Below, piece by piece: positions 22,665 to 30,897 of a DNA stretch of 30,897 nt. The position numbers were made by a program, and so were the translations under genes. Location of the stretch: positions 1 to 30,897 of the forward strand of contig CAZDXJ010000025.1 in the NCBI GenBank assembly GCA_964509475.1, read 5' to 3'. Under the pieces are notes generated by a model that was not told the DNA's origin, did no database searches, and saw only the letters and a program-made list of their open reading frames with translations. This DNA is from CAZDXJ01 sp964509475 (GTDB lineage: Bacteria; Pseudomonadota; Gammaproteobacteria; Methylococcales; Methylomonadaceae). Position 1 is the stretch's first letter, and the number at the start of each line of letters is the position of its first letter.

Positions 22665-25535
22665 ATGCCCATCGCCCAACACCTGGAACAGTCCTGCCAA
22701 TATTTGCCCACTGAGTTGAAGAATAGTTTAGTCGAAAATCTGTATCAATTTGAGGAGAATCTGCAACGGCAGGGTTATACCTTGCCAGAACAAGAAGCGG
22801 TTATTCATTCAATCGCCAGGGTTTGGCCCGCCAGCCCGTTTGTCCGCCAAAGCTGCCTGCAAAACCCTGCTCTGTTGCTGGATTTGATCGATTCCGGCGA
22901 TCTGTTTGACGAGTACCGAAGAGAACAATACCTGAGCTGTCTGCAACAGCAGGTTATCCTTTCGGAAAATGAACTGATGTCCGCCTTGCGCCGTTTCCGT
23001 CGCCGGGAAATGATTCGCATCGCCTGGCGCGATTTGGCCGGATGGGCACTGCTTTCGGAAACCCTGCTGGATTTGTCGTTGTTGGCGGAAAGCTGTATCC
23101 AGTTCAGCCTGGATTTTCTTTATCAACAAGCTTGTCAGCGCTTCGGCACGCCCTGCCTGACCAGTGGCAAGGCGCAGCAATTGATCGTATTGGGCATGGG
23201 CAAACTGGGTGCCTGGGAATTGAATTTTTCTTCCGATATCGATTTGATTTTTGCCTATGCCGAAGATGGCGTTTTAGCGGATCGTAAACAAACCCGCTAC
23301 AGCGAGTTTTTTACCCGCCTGGGCCGCCGTTTGATCAAAGTGTTGGATGAAGTCACCGCCGAGGGCTTTGTATTCCGTACCGATACCCGCTTGCGGCCCT
23401 TTGGGGAAAGCGGGCCTTTGGTCATGAATTTTGACGGCATGGAAGCTTATTATCTGACTCAGGCGCGGGAATGGGAACGCTATGCGATGATCAAGGCCCG
23501 GCCTGTGGCCGGTGACCCTGAAAGCGGCGCCCGCTTAATGGCCATGCTGAAACCCTTTGTTTACCGGCGTTATCTGGATTACGGCGCTTTTGAAGAACTG
23601 CGTTTGCTGAAGCTGAAAATCAATGAAGAACTGCAACGCAAGGATCGGCTGGACAATATCAAACTGGGTGCCGGCGGTATTCGTGAAATTGAATTTATCG
23701 GCCAGGCCTTCCAATTGATTCGCGGTGGCCAGGAACCGGCCCTGCAACAACGCGGTATTATCCCGGTTTTAAAAATCCTTGGCAAAATGCGGTTGCTGGA
23801 CGAAACCACTGCCGAACAACTCATCAACGCTTATGGCTTTTTGCGCCGGCTGGAAAATCATATCCAGCAATACCAGGACAAGCAAACCCATGCTTTGCCC
23901 GAGGAGGTGCAAAGCCAGTGGCTTCTGGCTTTTTCCCTGGGATTTGACGACTGGAAAAGCTTCAAAACGGAACTGGACCAGGTTCGTCATTTTGTGCATA
24001 CGGCTTTCGAGGATGTTTTTGCACTGGACAGCCCGCAAAACATCAACCAGGAAAGCCGTTTGGCCTGGATCGGCGAGGCCGGCGAAGCGGTGCTGACGGG
24101 TTATTTGATAAAACTGGGCTACCGGCAACCGGATATTATTTTAGAAGACTTGCAAAAATTCAAACAAGCCACCGCCATCAAACGCCTGAGCCGCCGGGGT
24201 GCGGCGATCCTGGATCGGCTCATGCCGCAGATTTTGGAAAACCTGGGCCAGGTCAGCAATCCCGAACAAACCCTGAAACGGATTTTGGGTTTGTTCGAAT
24301 CGGTTGCCGGGCGTAATGTTTATCTGTCCCTGTTAGCCGAGAATCCACAAGCATTGCGACAGCTTATCCGCCTGGTATCGGCCAGTCCCTGGATCAGCGA
24401 TTATTTATCCCGCTACCCGGCCTTGTTCGATGAGTTGCTCGATACCCGGACCCTGTATGAACCACTGGATCGGCAAGACCTGGCCGAACAGCTTGCCCGG
24501 CAACTCAGTAAAACCGATATCGACGATGAAGAACAACTCATGATTGCTCTGCGCAAATTCAAGCAAACTCATGTGCTGCGTGTGGCTGCGGCCGATATCA
24601 TGGGCGTCATTCCGTTGATGGTGGTCAGTGATTACCTGACCTGCATTGCCGAAACCATCCTCCAACAGACCCTTCATCACGCCTGGCGTTTGCTGGCCAA
24701 AAAATACGGTGTCCCCAAAGATAATCCACAACCGGGCGCGGGTTTCGGCATCCTGGGATTTGGTAAACTTGGCGGTCTGGAACTGGGCTATGGCTCCGAT
24801 CTGGACATGGTGTTTTTATACGACTGTAGCGATGGGCAAGCCCTGACCGATGGCAACAAAGCCATTAGCTGTGCCCAATTTTACGCCCGTCTGGGACAAA
24901 AGATACGCCATTTGTTACAAACGAAAATGCTCTGTGGCCAGTTGTATGAAGTGGATATGCGCCTGCGTCCCAGTGGCAACGCCGGTTTACTGGTTACCCA
25001 TGTATGCGTTTACGAGGATTATTTGCGCAATAACGCCTGGACCTGGGAACACCAGGCGCTGTTAAGAGCCCGCTTCATAACCGGTGATAAAAACATCGAA
25101 ACCGCGTTTATCCCCATTCGCCGCAATATTTTGTGTCTGCCGCGCGATAACGGGCAACTCAAGCGGGAAGTCCGGGAAATGCGCGAAAAAATGCGCAGTC
25201 ATCTCGATGTGCAAAATCCTGATAAATTTAACTTGAAACAAAGCAAAGGCGGTATTGCCGATATTGAGTTTATAGTACAATTTAAGGTCTTGGCGCATGC
25301 GTGGGAAAAACCGGAACTGATAAACCATACCGATAACATCCACTTGCTGGACAGTTTGAAAAGCCATGGATTTATCAGCGATACAATGGCACAAACCCTG
25401 AAACAGGCCTATTGCAGTTACCGGGATCGCGTGCATAGAGAAACATTACAAGGTAATCCCGCGATTGTCGCGGCCGGGGACTACAGTGAGCAACGCGCCC
25501 AGGTCGAACAAATATGGCGCGAGATAATGCAATAA
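22665..25535 (+). CDS. glnE: Glutamine synthetase adenylyltransferase / deadenylase
   Basis: A bifunctional 956-residue regulator that adenylylates glutamine synthetase when nitrogen is rich and removes the AMP when nitrogen is poor, under PII control. Two nucleotidyltransferase domains are clear: the N-terminal deadenylylase with GMGKLGAWELNFSSDIDLIF (about 176-195), and the C-terminal adenylyltransferase with GFGKLGGLELGYGSDLDMVF (about 698-717). Both retain the DxD metal pair. A helical linker lies between, and KGGIADIEFIVQ is also typical. The length matches E. coli GlnE (946). ilvE starts 30 bases after its stop, an order also known in Pseudomonas. Confidence 0.97.
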   Translation: MPIAQHLEQSCQYLPTELKNSLVENLYQFEENLQRQGYTLPEQEAVIHSIARVWPASPFVRQSCLQNPALLLDLIDSGDLFDEYRREQYLSCLQQQVILSENELMSALRRFRRREMIRIAWRDLAGWALLSETLLDLSLLAESCIQFSLDFLYQQACQRFGTPCLTSGKAQQLIVLGMGKLGAWELNFSSDIDLIFAYAEDGVLADRKQTRYSEFFTRLGRRLIKVLDEVTAEGFVFRTDTRLRPFGESGPLVMNFDGMEAYYLTQAREWERYAMIKARPVAGDPESGARLMAMLKPFVYRRYLDYGAFEELRLLKLKINEELQRKDRLDNIKLGAGGIREIEFIGQAFQLIRGGQEPALQQRGIIPVLKILGKMRLLDETTAEQLINAYGFLRRLENHIQQYQDKQTHALPEEVQSQWLLAFSLGFDDWKSFKTELDQVRHFVHTAFEDVFALDSPQNINQESRLAWIGEAGEAVLTGYLIKLGYRQPDIILEDLQKFKQATAIKRLSRRGAAILDRLMPQILENLGQVSNPEQTLKRILGLFESVAGRNVYLSLLAENPQALRQLIRLVSASPWISDYLSRYPALFDELLDTRTLYEPLDRQDLAEQLARQLSKTDIDDEEQLMIALRKFKQTHVLRVAAADIMGVIPLMVVSDYLTCIAETILQQTLHHAWRLLAKKYGVPKDNPQPGAGFGILGFGKLGGLELGYGSDLDMVFLYDCSDGQALTDGNKAISCAQFYARLGQKIRHLLQTKMLCGQLYEVDMRLRPSGNAGLLVTHVCVYEDYLRNNAWTWEHQALLRARFITGDKNIETAFIPIRRNILCLPRDNGQLKREVREMREKMRSHLDVQNPDKFNLKQSKGGIADIEFIVQFKVLAHAWEKPELINHTDNIHLLDSLKSHGFISDTMAQTLKQAYCSYRDRVHRETLQGNPAIVAAGDYSEQRAQVEQIWREIMQ

Positions 25536-25565
25536 TTTTATTTTGATTTTAGTGAGGCATACATA

Positions 25566-26489
25566 ATGACGATGGATGATAGAGACGGTTTCATCTGGCT
25601 GGATGGTGAATGGGTTGACTGGCGGGAAGCAAAAGTCCATGTGCTCACGCATACATTGCATTACGGCGCCGGTGTTTTCGAAGGTCTGCGTGCCTATCAC
25701 ACGGATCGGGGACCGGCCATTTTCCGGCTTCAGGAACATACCGACCGTTTGTTCCGCTCCGCGCACATCCTGCGTATGAGTATTCCGTTCAGCAAGGAAG
25801 AACTCAATCAGGCGCAAAGAACCGCGATTTCCAAAAACAAGCTGGACAGCGCCTATATCCGCACCATGTGTTTTTACGGATCGGAAGGCATGGGCTTGCG
25901 TGCCGACAATCTGAAAGCGCACGTCATGATCGCCGCTTGGGAATGGGGCGCTTATCTGGGCGCGGAAAACCTGGAAAAAGGCATTCGTATCCGCACCTCC
26001 TCCTATACCCGCAACCATGTCAACAGCACCATGTGTAAAGCCAAGGCCAACGGCAACTACATCAATTCCATCCTGGCCTTGCAGGAAGCCTTGTCCTGTG
26101 GTTATGACGAAGCCCTGTTGCTGGATCATGAAGGCTATGCCGCCGAAGGCAGCGGTGAAAACCTGTTCATTGTCCGCCATGGCAAATTGTATACTCCCGA
26201 ACTCACCTCAGCCCTGGAAGGCATCACCCGCGACACCATTATTACCCTGGCTGGCAAAATCGGTCTGCAAGTCGTGGAAAAACGCATTACCCGCGATGAA
26301 ATCTATATCTGCGACGAGGCTTTTTTTACCGGTTCAGCCGCCGAAGTCACCCCGATACGGGAACTTGACGACCGGGTAATCGGCAGTGGTAAACGCGGCC
26401 CCGTCACCGAAAAACTGCAAGCACTTTATTTTGATTATGTGCAAGGCCGGCGCCAGGATCACAACGACTGGCTGGATTATATAAGCTGA
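25566..26489 (+). CDS. ilvE: Branched-chain amino acid aminotransferase
   Basis: A PLP-dependent fold type IV transaminase for the last step of Leu, Ile and Val synthesis; cytoplasmic. The 307-residue length equals the family norm. Motifs: KVHVLTHTLHYGAGVFEGLRAY, AAWEWGAYLG, the PLP Lys160 in CKAKANGNYINS, EGSGENLFIV and the class IV signature through EGITRDTIITLA and FFTGSAAEVTPI. GAGG at 25553-25556 is the ribosome binding site for ATG 25566. The closeness to glnE suggests one transcript linking nitrogen control and amino acid synthesis. Confidence 0.96.
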   Translation: MTMDDRDGFIWLDGEWVDWREAKVHVLTHTLHYGAGVFEGLRAYHTDRGPAIFRLQEHTDRLFRSAHILRMSIPFSKEELNQAQRTAISKNKLDSAYIRTMCFYGSEGMGLRADNLKAHVMIAAWEWGAYLGAENLEKGIRIRTSSYTRNHVNSTMCKAKANGNYINSILALQEALSCGYDEALLLDHEGYAAEGSGENLFIVRHGKLYTPELTSALEGITRDTIITLAGKIGLQVVEKRITRDEIYICDEAFFTGSAAEVTPIRELDDRVIGSGKRGPVTEKLQALYFDYVQGRRQDHNDWLDYIS

Positions 26490-26490
26490 T

Positions 26491-26533
26491 TTTGTATCTA
26501 CTCCGGCTACAACACAACCGGGTGAGTCGTTAC
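26491..26533. repeat. Internally deleted copy of the 20.7 kb palindromic element
   Basis: The first 13 bases, 26491-26503, are identical to 20692-20704, and the next 30, 26504-26533, match 20849-20878 at 27 of 30 positions. The 144 bases between these parts in the long copy are absent. The remaining arms can still form a hairpin. It lies directly after the ilvE stop. Confidence 0.85.
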
Positions 26534-26615
26534 CTGATTTTTACCGATAACGGATAAAGTAATCGATATTTTCCAATTTACATGCGCCAAAATATTTCCG
26601 CTTCGCCGACCGAGC

Positions 26616-26649
26616 TTGACATGATGAATATCAACAAACAGGCTATAAT
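26616..26649 (+). promoter_or_regulatory. Possible trpE promoter with over-long spacer
   Basis: TTGACA at 26616-26621 and TATAAT at 26644-26649 are both perfect hexamers, but 22 bases separate them, too many for a standard sigma-70 promoter. The TATAAT may work with a different -35 or an activator. It lies about 280 bases before trpE and upstream of the palindromic element at 26695. Confidence 0.3.
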
Positions 26650-26694
26650 GTCCGTTTTTTGAAATAGCGGCAGCGCAGGCACGGGGTTCAAACC

Positions 26695-26833
26695 CATCAA
26701 GTTAAGAAAATGTGCTTTGGGTGCCCGGTGCGACTTGTCGTACTGTGCGGATAAATCCAGCTTTTCTGCGAATGGCTGGATAAATCCGCACCTACACCCA
26801 TAGCTCCATTCAACAAAATGGCTTAACTTAATG
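26695..26833. repeat. 139-base MITE-like palindromic element before trpE
   Basis: Terminal arms CATCAAGTTAAG (26695-26706) and CTTAACTTAATG (26822-26833) are complementary at 11 of 12 positions. Inside, 26745-26761 pairs with 26775-26791 over 17 bases with only a two-base AA/AA mismatch, capped by a 13-base loop; TGGGTG and CACCCA add a further pair. No open frame exists. A decayed partial copy lies at 560-600, inverted. Size, terminal repeats and dispersal fit a miniature inverted-repeat element without a transposase. Confidence 0.75.
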
Positions 26834-26926
26834 ACAATGAGGCGCGGGGCTGCCTTTTGTTTGGCTAACCGAAAAATGGGGTTTTCCAATATGTCAAAGA
26901 GGCAGGATAAGGATCAATAAAAAACG

Positions 26927-28399
26927 ATGACTCCAGAACAATTTGCACATTATGCCCGACAAGGGTTTAACCGGATACCGGTAAGCCGGGAGGTGTTGGC
27001 CGATTTGGATACGCCGCTCAGCGCCTACCTGAAACTGGCGGAAGGCCCTTATTCGTATTTGTTTGAATCGGTACATGGCGGCGAACAATGGGGACGCTAT
27101 TCCATTATCGGTTTGCCTTGTCAGCTGCGGGTTAAAATTTCCGGTCATGATATTGTTGTCGAGAACAACGATACCATTTTGGAAACGGACAGCGCCCAAA
27201 ATCCCTTACTTTGGATCGAGCAGTTCAAAGCGCGTTACCGGGTACCGGATATTCCGGGACTGCCACGTTTTAACGGTGGCCTGGTCGGTTATTTTGGTTA
27301 TGAAACCATCGCTTATATCGAGCCGCGCCTGGGTTCCAGTGAAAAGTACGATCCTTTGCAGACACCGGATATTTTGTTGATGGTCTCCGAAGAGATACTT
27401 GTATTCGATAATCTGACCGGCAAAATGCTGCTTCTGACCCATGCCGATCCCGAACAACCGGATGCTTATCAGCGCGCGGTGCAACGTCTGGACGTTCTGG
27501 TCAAAAAGTTGCGCGAATTAAAAGCCGAACCGCAAACACAGGCTCGATCCCGACAGGTTGACGAAACCGATTTTGTTTCCGGGTTTACCCAGCAAGGCTT
27601 TGAAGCGGCGGTGACCAAAGCACGGCAATACATTATCGCCGGCGATATTATGCAGGTGGTGTTGTCACAACGTTTGTCGATTCCCTATCGCGCTCCGGCT
27701 CTGGATCTGTATCGGGCCTTGCGTTACCTGAACCCATCGCCTTATATGTATTATCTGCATCTGGATGATTTTTATATTGTCGGTTCATCACCGGAAATTC
27801 TGGTTCGCCTGGAAGATGATATCGTCACGGTCCGGCCGATTGCCGGAACCCGGCCGCGGGGAGAAACCCCACAAAAGGATCAGGCTTTGGAACAAGAGCT
27901 ATTGGCCGATCCAAAAGAACTCGCCGAACATCTGATGTTAATCGATCTGGGCCGCAATGATACCGGCCGGGTTGCTCGCATTGGCAGCGTGCAATTGACC
28001 GATAAAATGATTATCGAACGTTATTCGCATGTGATGCATATTGTTTCCAATGTCACCGGGGTCTTGCAAACCGGCAAGAATGCGTTTGATGTGCTGGCAG
28101 CGACATTTCCGGCCGGAACCGTCAGTGGCGCCCCAAAAATTCGTGCGATGGAAATCATCGATGAACTGGAACCGGTCAAACGCGGGGTTTATTCCGGTGC
28201 GGTGGGTTATATTTCCTGGTCGGGCAATCTGGATACCGCGATTGCGATACGCACCGCCGTGATCAAGGATCAAACCCTGCATATTCAGGCCGGTGCCGGT
28301 GTGGTTTATGATTCGGTGCCGCGCAACGAGTGGCATGAAACCATGAACAAGGCGCGTGCCATTTTCCGGGCGGTCAGTATTGCCGAGGCCGGTTTGTAA
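26927..28399 (+). CDS. trpE: Anthranilate synthase component I
   Basis: Converts chorismate and ammonia to anthranilate, the first step of tryptophan synthesis, together with TrpG. The 490-residue protein has an N-terminal Trp-binding region with YLFESVHGGEQWGRYSIIG, near the feedback-site LLES motif of other TrpE proteins. The chorismate-binding domain carries IAGTRPRGETP, HLMLIDLGRNDTGRV, TFPAGTVSGAPKIRAMEII and AGAGVVYDSVP. ATG 26927 has AAGGA at 26909-26913, rather far upstream at 13 bases. No Trp-rich leader peptide or attenuator is visible in the 437 bases before it. trpG follows after 14 bases. Confidence 0.97.
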   Translation: MTPEQFAHYARQGFNRIPVSREVLADLDTPLSAYLKLAEGPYSYLFESVHGGEQWGRYSIIGLPCQLRVKISGHDIVVENNDTILETDSAQNPLLWIEQFKARYRVPDIPGLPRFNGGLVGYFGYETIAYIEPRLGSSEKYDPLQTPDILLMVSEEILVFDNLTGKMLLLTHADPEQPDAYQRAVQRLDVLVKKLRELKAEPQTQARSRQVDETDFVSGFTQQGFEAAVTKARQYIIAGDIMQVVLSQRLSIPYRAPALDLYRALRYLNPSPYMYYLHLDDFYIVGSSPEILVRLEDDIVTVRPIAGTRPRGETPQKDQALEQELLADPKELAEHLMLIDLGRNDTGRVARIGSVQLTDKMIIERYSHVMHIVSNVTGVLQTGKNAFDVLAATFPAGTVSGAPKIRAMEIIDELEPVKRGVYSGAVGYISWSGNLDTAIAIRTAVIKDQTLHIQAGAGVVYDSVPRNEWHETMNKARAIFRAVSIAEAGL

Positions 28400-28413
28400 G
28401 GAGGAGAAAGCGT

Positions 28414-28995
28414 ATGAATATTGTCATGGTGGATAATTATGATTCTTTCACCTATAACCTGGTGCAATACCTGGGTGAGCTGGGTGCCAATGTCGAAGTG
28501 GTGCGCAACGATCAGATCGGGGTCGATGATATCGCCAAACTGGCCCCCGATAAAATCGTGATTTCACCGGGTCCTTGTACGCCCAATGAAGCGGGCATTT
28601 CGGTGGCGGCGATATTGAAATATGCCGGTGTTTATCCGATTCTCGGTGTCTGTCTAGGGCATCAAAGCATCGGTGTCGCCTTTGGCGGCCGAATTGTCCA
28701 CGCCGGCCGCATTATGCACGGCAAAACCTCGCCGGTTTTCCATCAGGATACCGGTGTATTCAGAGGCCTGCCGAATCCGTTTACCGCGACCCGCTATCAT
28801 TCCCTGGTGATCGAGCAAAGCTCCTTGCCCGATTGCATGCAGGTAACCGCCTGGACGCAAAATGAGCAGGGCGGTATTGAAGAGATTATGGGGGTGCGCC
28901 ATAAACAGTTACCGGTTGAAGGGGTTCAGTTTCACCCTGAATCGATTTTGACCGAACAGGGTCACGAATTGTTGCGCAATTTTCTAGAAAGTTAA
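28414..28995 (+). CDS. trpG: Anthranilate synthase component II (glutamine amidotransferase)
   Basis: Supplies ammonia from glutamine to TrpE; the same subunit often also serves PabB in folate synthesis. The 193-residue class I amidotransferase starts MNIVMVDNYDSFTYNLVQYL, has the nucleophile Cys in LGVCLGHQSIG and the His-Glu pair in FHPESIL, and retains ISPGPCTPNEAG. A strong AAGGAGGAG lies just before the start. Its stop TAA shares one base with the trpD ATG (TAATG), so the two are translationally coupled. Confidence 0.97.
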   Translation: MNIVMVDNYDSFTYNLVQYLGELGANVEVVRNDQIGVDDIAKLAPDKIVISPGPCTPNEAGISVAAILKYAGVYPILGVCLGHQSIGVAFGGRIVHAGRIMHGKTSPVFHQDTGVFRGLPNPFTATRYHSLVIEQSSLPDCMQVTAWTQNEQGGIEEIMGVRHKQLPVEGVQFHPESILTEQGHELLRNFLES

Positions 28996-30017
28996 TGGAT
29001 ATCAAAACAGCATTGCAGCGGGTTGCCGAGGGTGGTCATTTAACAGCCGGGGAAATGCGCGAGGTCATGCATATTATCATGAGCGGGCAGGCAACGCCGG
29101 CGCAAATTGGCGGTTTGCTGATCGGTTTGCGTTGCAAGGGCGAAACCGTCGATGAAATCGCCGCGGCAGCCGAGGTGATGCGTGAATTGTCGGTCAAGGT
29201 GGCGGTTGCAGATGATCATTTGCTCGATACTTGCGGTACCGGCGGCGATGGCGCCAATACCTTCAATATCTCCACAAGCGTGGCTTTTGTTGCAGCGGCG
29301 GCCGGAGCGCGGGTGGCCAAACACGGTAACCGTTCCGTATCCAGTTCATCGGGCAGTGCCGACGTATTGGAAGCGGCTGGGGTCAACCTTGATTTGACAC
29401 CCGAACAGGTGGCCTGTTGCGTGCGCGAAATCGGGATCGGTTTTCTGTTTGCGCCACGTTATCATGGCGCCATGAAATATGCCGTCGCGCCACGCAAGGA
29501 GATGGGGGTGCGGACTTTATTCAATTTGCTCGGCCCCTTGTCCAACCCGGCTTCGGCACCCAATCAATTGATTGGCGTTTATGCACAAAAATGGTTGCAG
29601 CCGTTGGCCCAGGTTTTACAGAAACTGGGCAGCCGCCATGTTTTGGTGGTACATGCCGATGATGGCCTGGATGAAATCAGCATCGCGGCGCCGACTGCAA
29701 TTGCAGAACTCAATAAGGGTGTCATACGCAGCTACCGTATCACACCGGAGCAGTTTGGTTTGCAACGTGGCGAGTTATCGGCATTGGCCGTTCATGATGC
29801 GGCCGACAGTTTGAAAATGCTTGAGGCGGTATTGAATAACCAGCCTGGCCCGGCCCGGGATATTGTCTTGCTGAATGCTGCGGCGGCGATTTATACGGCC
29901 AATATTACCGATAGTTTACAGGCCGGCATAAACAAGGCCGAGCAGGTGCTAAATGAGGGCCTGGCGGCGATGAAACTGCACCAGCTTGTCCAGTTAAGCC
30001 AAAGTCTTGCCGGTTAA
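28995..30017 (+). CDS. trpD: Anthranilate phosphoribosyltransferase
   Basis: Joins anthranilate and PRPP to give phosphoribosylanthranilate. The 340-residue single-domain enzyme has the PRPP loop DTCGTGGDGANTFNISTS, KHGNRSVSSSSGSADVLEA, the anthranilate-contact region FLFAPRYHGAMK, and RTLFNLLGPLSNPA. It is not fused to TrpG as in enteric bacteria. ATG 28995 overlaps the trpG stop by one base. trpC starts 22 bases after its stop. Confidence 0.97.
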   Translation: MDIKTALQRVAEGGHLTAGEMREVMHIIMSGQATPAQIGGLLIGLRCKGETVDEIAAAAEVMRELSVKVAVADDHLLDTCGTGGDGANTFNISTSVAFVAAAAGARVAKHGNRSVSSSSGSADVLEAAGVNLDLTPEQVACCVREIGIGFLFAPRYHGAMKYAVAPRKEMGVRTLFNLLGPLSNPASAPNQLIGVYAQKWLQPLAQVLQKLGSRHVLVVHADDGLDEISIAAPTAIAELNKGVIRSYRITPEQFGLQRGELSALAVHDAADSLKMLEAVLNNQPGPARDIVLLNAAAAIYTANITDSLQAGINKAEQVLNEGLAAMKLHQLVQLSQSLAG

Positions 30018-30039
30018 ACTTTATTTTAGAGAGAACGAA

Positions 30040-30843
30040 ATGAGCGACACCCCGGATATTCTTAAAAAAATTCTGGCGACAAAAAAAGAAGAAGTCGAAC
30101 GGCGCAAACAATGCCTGTCCATCGCCAACCTGCAGGAAATTGCCCATGATATCGAAGCGCCACGCGGTTTTTACAAGGCCTTGCAGGATCGGGTCAGCCG
30201 CAAACAACCCGCCGTCATTGCCGAAATCAAAAAAGCCTCGCCCAGTAAAGGTGTCATTCGGGAAGATTTCCAGCCGGTGCTGATTGCCCGGGATTATGCC
30301 ATGAATGGCGCAAGCTGTTTGTCGGTATTGACCGATAAGACCTATTTTCAAGGCACCGAAGTGTATTTGCAAAAGGTTCGGCAAGCCTGCCCCTTGCCGG
30401 TTTTACGCAAGGATTTCATGATCGACCCTTACCAGATTTTTGAAGCCAGGGCCTTGGGTGCCGATTGTATTTTACTGATTGTGGCGGCTTTATCGGATGC
30501 GCAAATGCAGGAATTGGGCGATAGCGCCCGCCAATTGACTTTGGATGTTCTCGTTGAAGTCCATGACGCCCGGGAAATGGAGCGAGCGTTAGAACTGGAT
30601 ACACCGTTGATTGGCGTCAATAACCGGGATTTGCGCAGTTTTGAAACGTCCTTGCAGACAACCTTGCAATTGTATTCGCAACTGCCGGCTGAGCGCTTGT
30701 TGATCACCGAAAGCGGGATTCACAAGCGCGAAGATGTGCAATTAATGCTGGACAATGACATTTATGCGTTCCTGGTCGGCGAGGCTTTTATGAAAGCCGA
30801 GCATCCCGGCGTTAAAATGCGCGAATTGTTTTCCTTATTTTGA
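30040..30843 (+). CDS. trpC: Indole-3-glycerol phosphate synthase
   Basis: Closes the indole ring by decarboxylation of CdRP to indole-3-glycerol phosphate. The 267-residue TIM barrel shows VIAEIKKASPSKGVIR with the catalytic Lys, LRKDFMIDPYQIFEARALGAD, LVEVHDAREMERAL, GVNNRDLRSF and LITESGIHKRED. It is a single-function protein, not fused to TrpF as in E. coli. I chose ATG 30040, with AGAGAG about six bases upstream; the longer frame from 30007 overlaps trpD and adds no homologous residues. The window ends 54 bases after it with nothing identifiable. Confidence 0.97.
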   Translation: MSDTPDILKKILATKKEEVERRKQCLSIANLQEIAHDIEAPRGFYKALQDRVSRKQPAVIAEIKKASPSKGVIREDFQPVLIARDYAMNGASCLSVLTDKTYFQGTEVYLQKVRQACPLPVLRKDFMIDPYQIFEARALGADCILLIVAALSDAQMQELGDSARQLTLDVLVEVHDAREMERALELDTPLIGVNNRDLRSFETSLQTTLQLYSQLPAERLLITESGIHKREDVQLMLDNDIYAFLVGEAFMKAEHPGVKMRELFSLF

Positions 30844-30897
30844 ACTATACTTCACGCGGTCACGGTTGCGGATTTTGAAAATAGCTGTTGTTGAGGT

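Noticed and set aside
26837..26920. Possible 27-codon leader peptide before trpE
   Set aside because: It contains no Trp codon and no terminator or antiterminator pair follows, so it does not look like a trp attenuator.
1..30897. CRISPR arrays, tRNA or rRNA genes, prophage
   Set aside because: No regularly spaced direct repeats, no tRNA cloverleaf with a CCA end, no rRNA sequence and no phage structural genes were seen on reading both strands.

Overview
The window looks like chromosomal DNA of a gammaproteobacterium, most likely an aerobic methanotroph of the Methylococcales. The housekeeping proteins (GuaB, GuaA, TadA, Pgi, RecC, GshB, GlnE, IlvE, TrpEGDC, L28/L33) are clearly gammaproteobacterial. 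The methanotroph guess rests mainly on two proteins resembling PmoD/AmoD, the membrane-anchored periplasmic copper proteins of methane and ammonia oxidisers. No pmoCAB gene is present, so the lifestyle is inference.

Layout. 1-716 has no gene but holds a short tandem duplication and a decayed copy of a repeat found again near 26.8 kb. 0.7-5.7 kb on the + strand carries a GT39-type membrane glycosyltransferase, guaBA (GMP synthesis) and tadA. mltF and pgi follow on the - strand. 9.2-12.4 kb is the most distinctive part: three tightly spaced genes for a PmoD-like protein, a membrane-anchored two-domain multicopper oxidase and a Met/His-rich anchored cupredoxin, ending in a strong intrinsic terminator. 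A YqaA-like protein and an unidentified polytopic membrane protein come next. 13.7-14.5 kb is a scar with an internally deleted IS110-family transposase and its noncoding flank. fxsA and a recC without recB or recD beside it follow, then gshB (- strand), rpmB-rpmG, and a PurN-like formyltransferase. 20.6-21.4 kb is gene-free and repeat-rich. A second PmoD-like gene and an EVE-domain gene lie on the - strand, then glnE-ilvE and the trpEGDC cluster on the + strand to the end.

How the genes work together. guaB and guaA catalyse consecutive steps from IMP to GMP. trpE/trpG form anthranilate synthase and trpD and trpC follow in the pathway. The PmoD-like, oxidase and cupredoxin proteins each carry a signal peptide, a predicted membrane anchor and candidate copper ligands, so they can be read as one periplasmic copper-handling or copper-redox module; its substrate cannot be read from sequence. 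Both PmoD-like proteins are predicted to start, after signal cleavage, with histidine.

Two families of small palindromic, protein-free repeats were found by comparing intergenic regions within the window: one at 20691-20880 with an internally deleted copy at 26491-26533, and one at 26695-26833 with a partial copy at 560-600.
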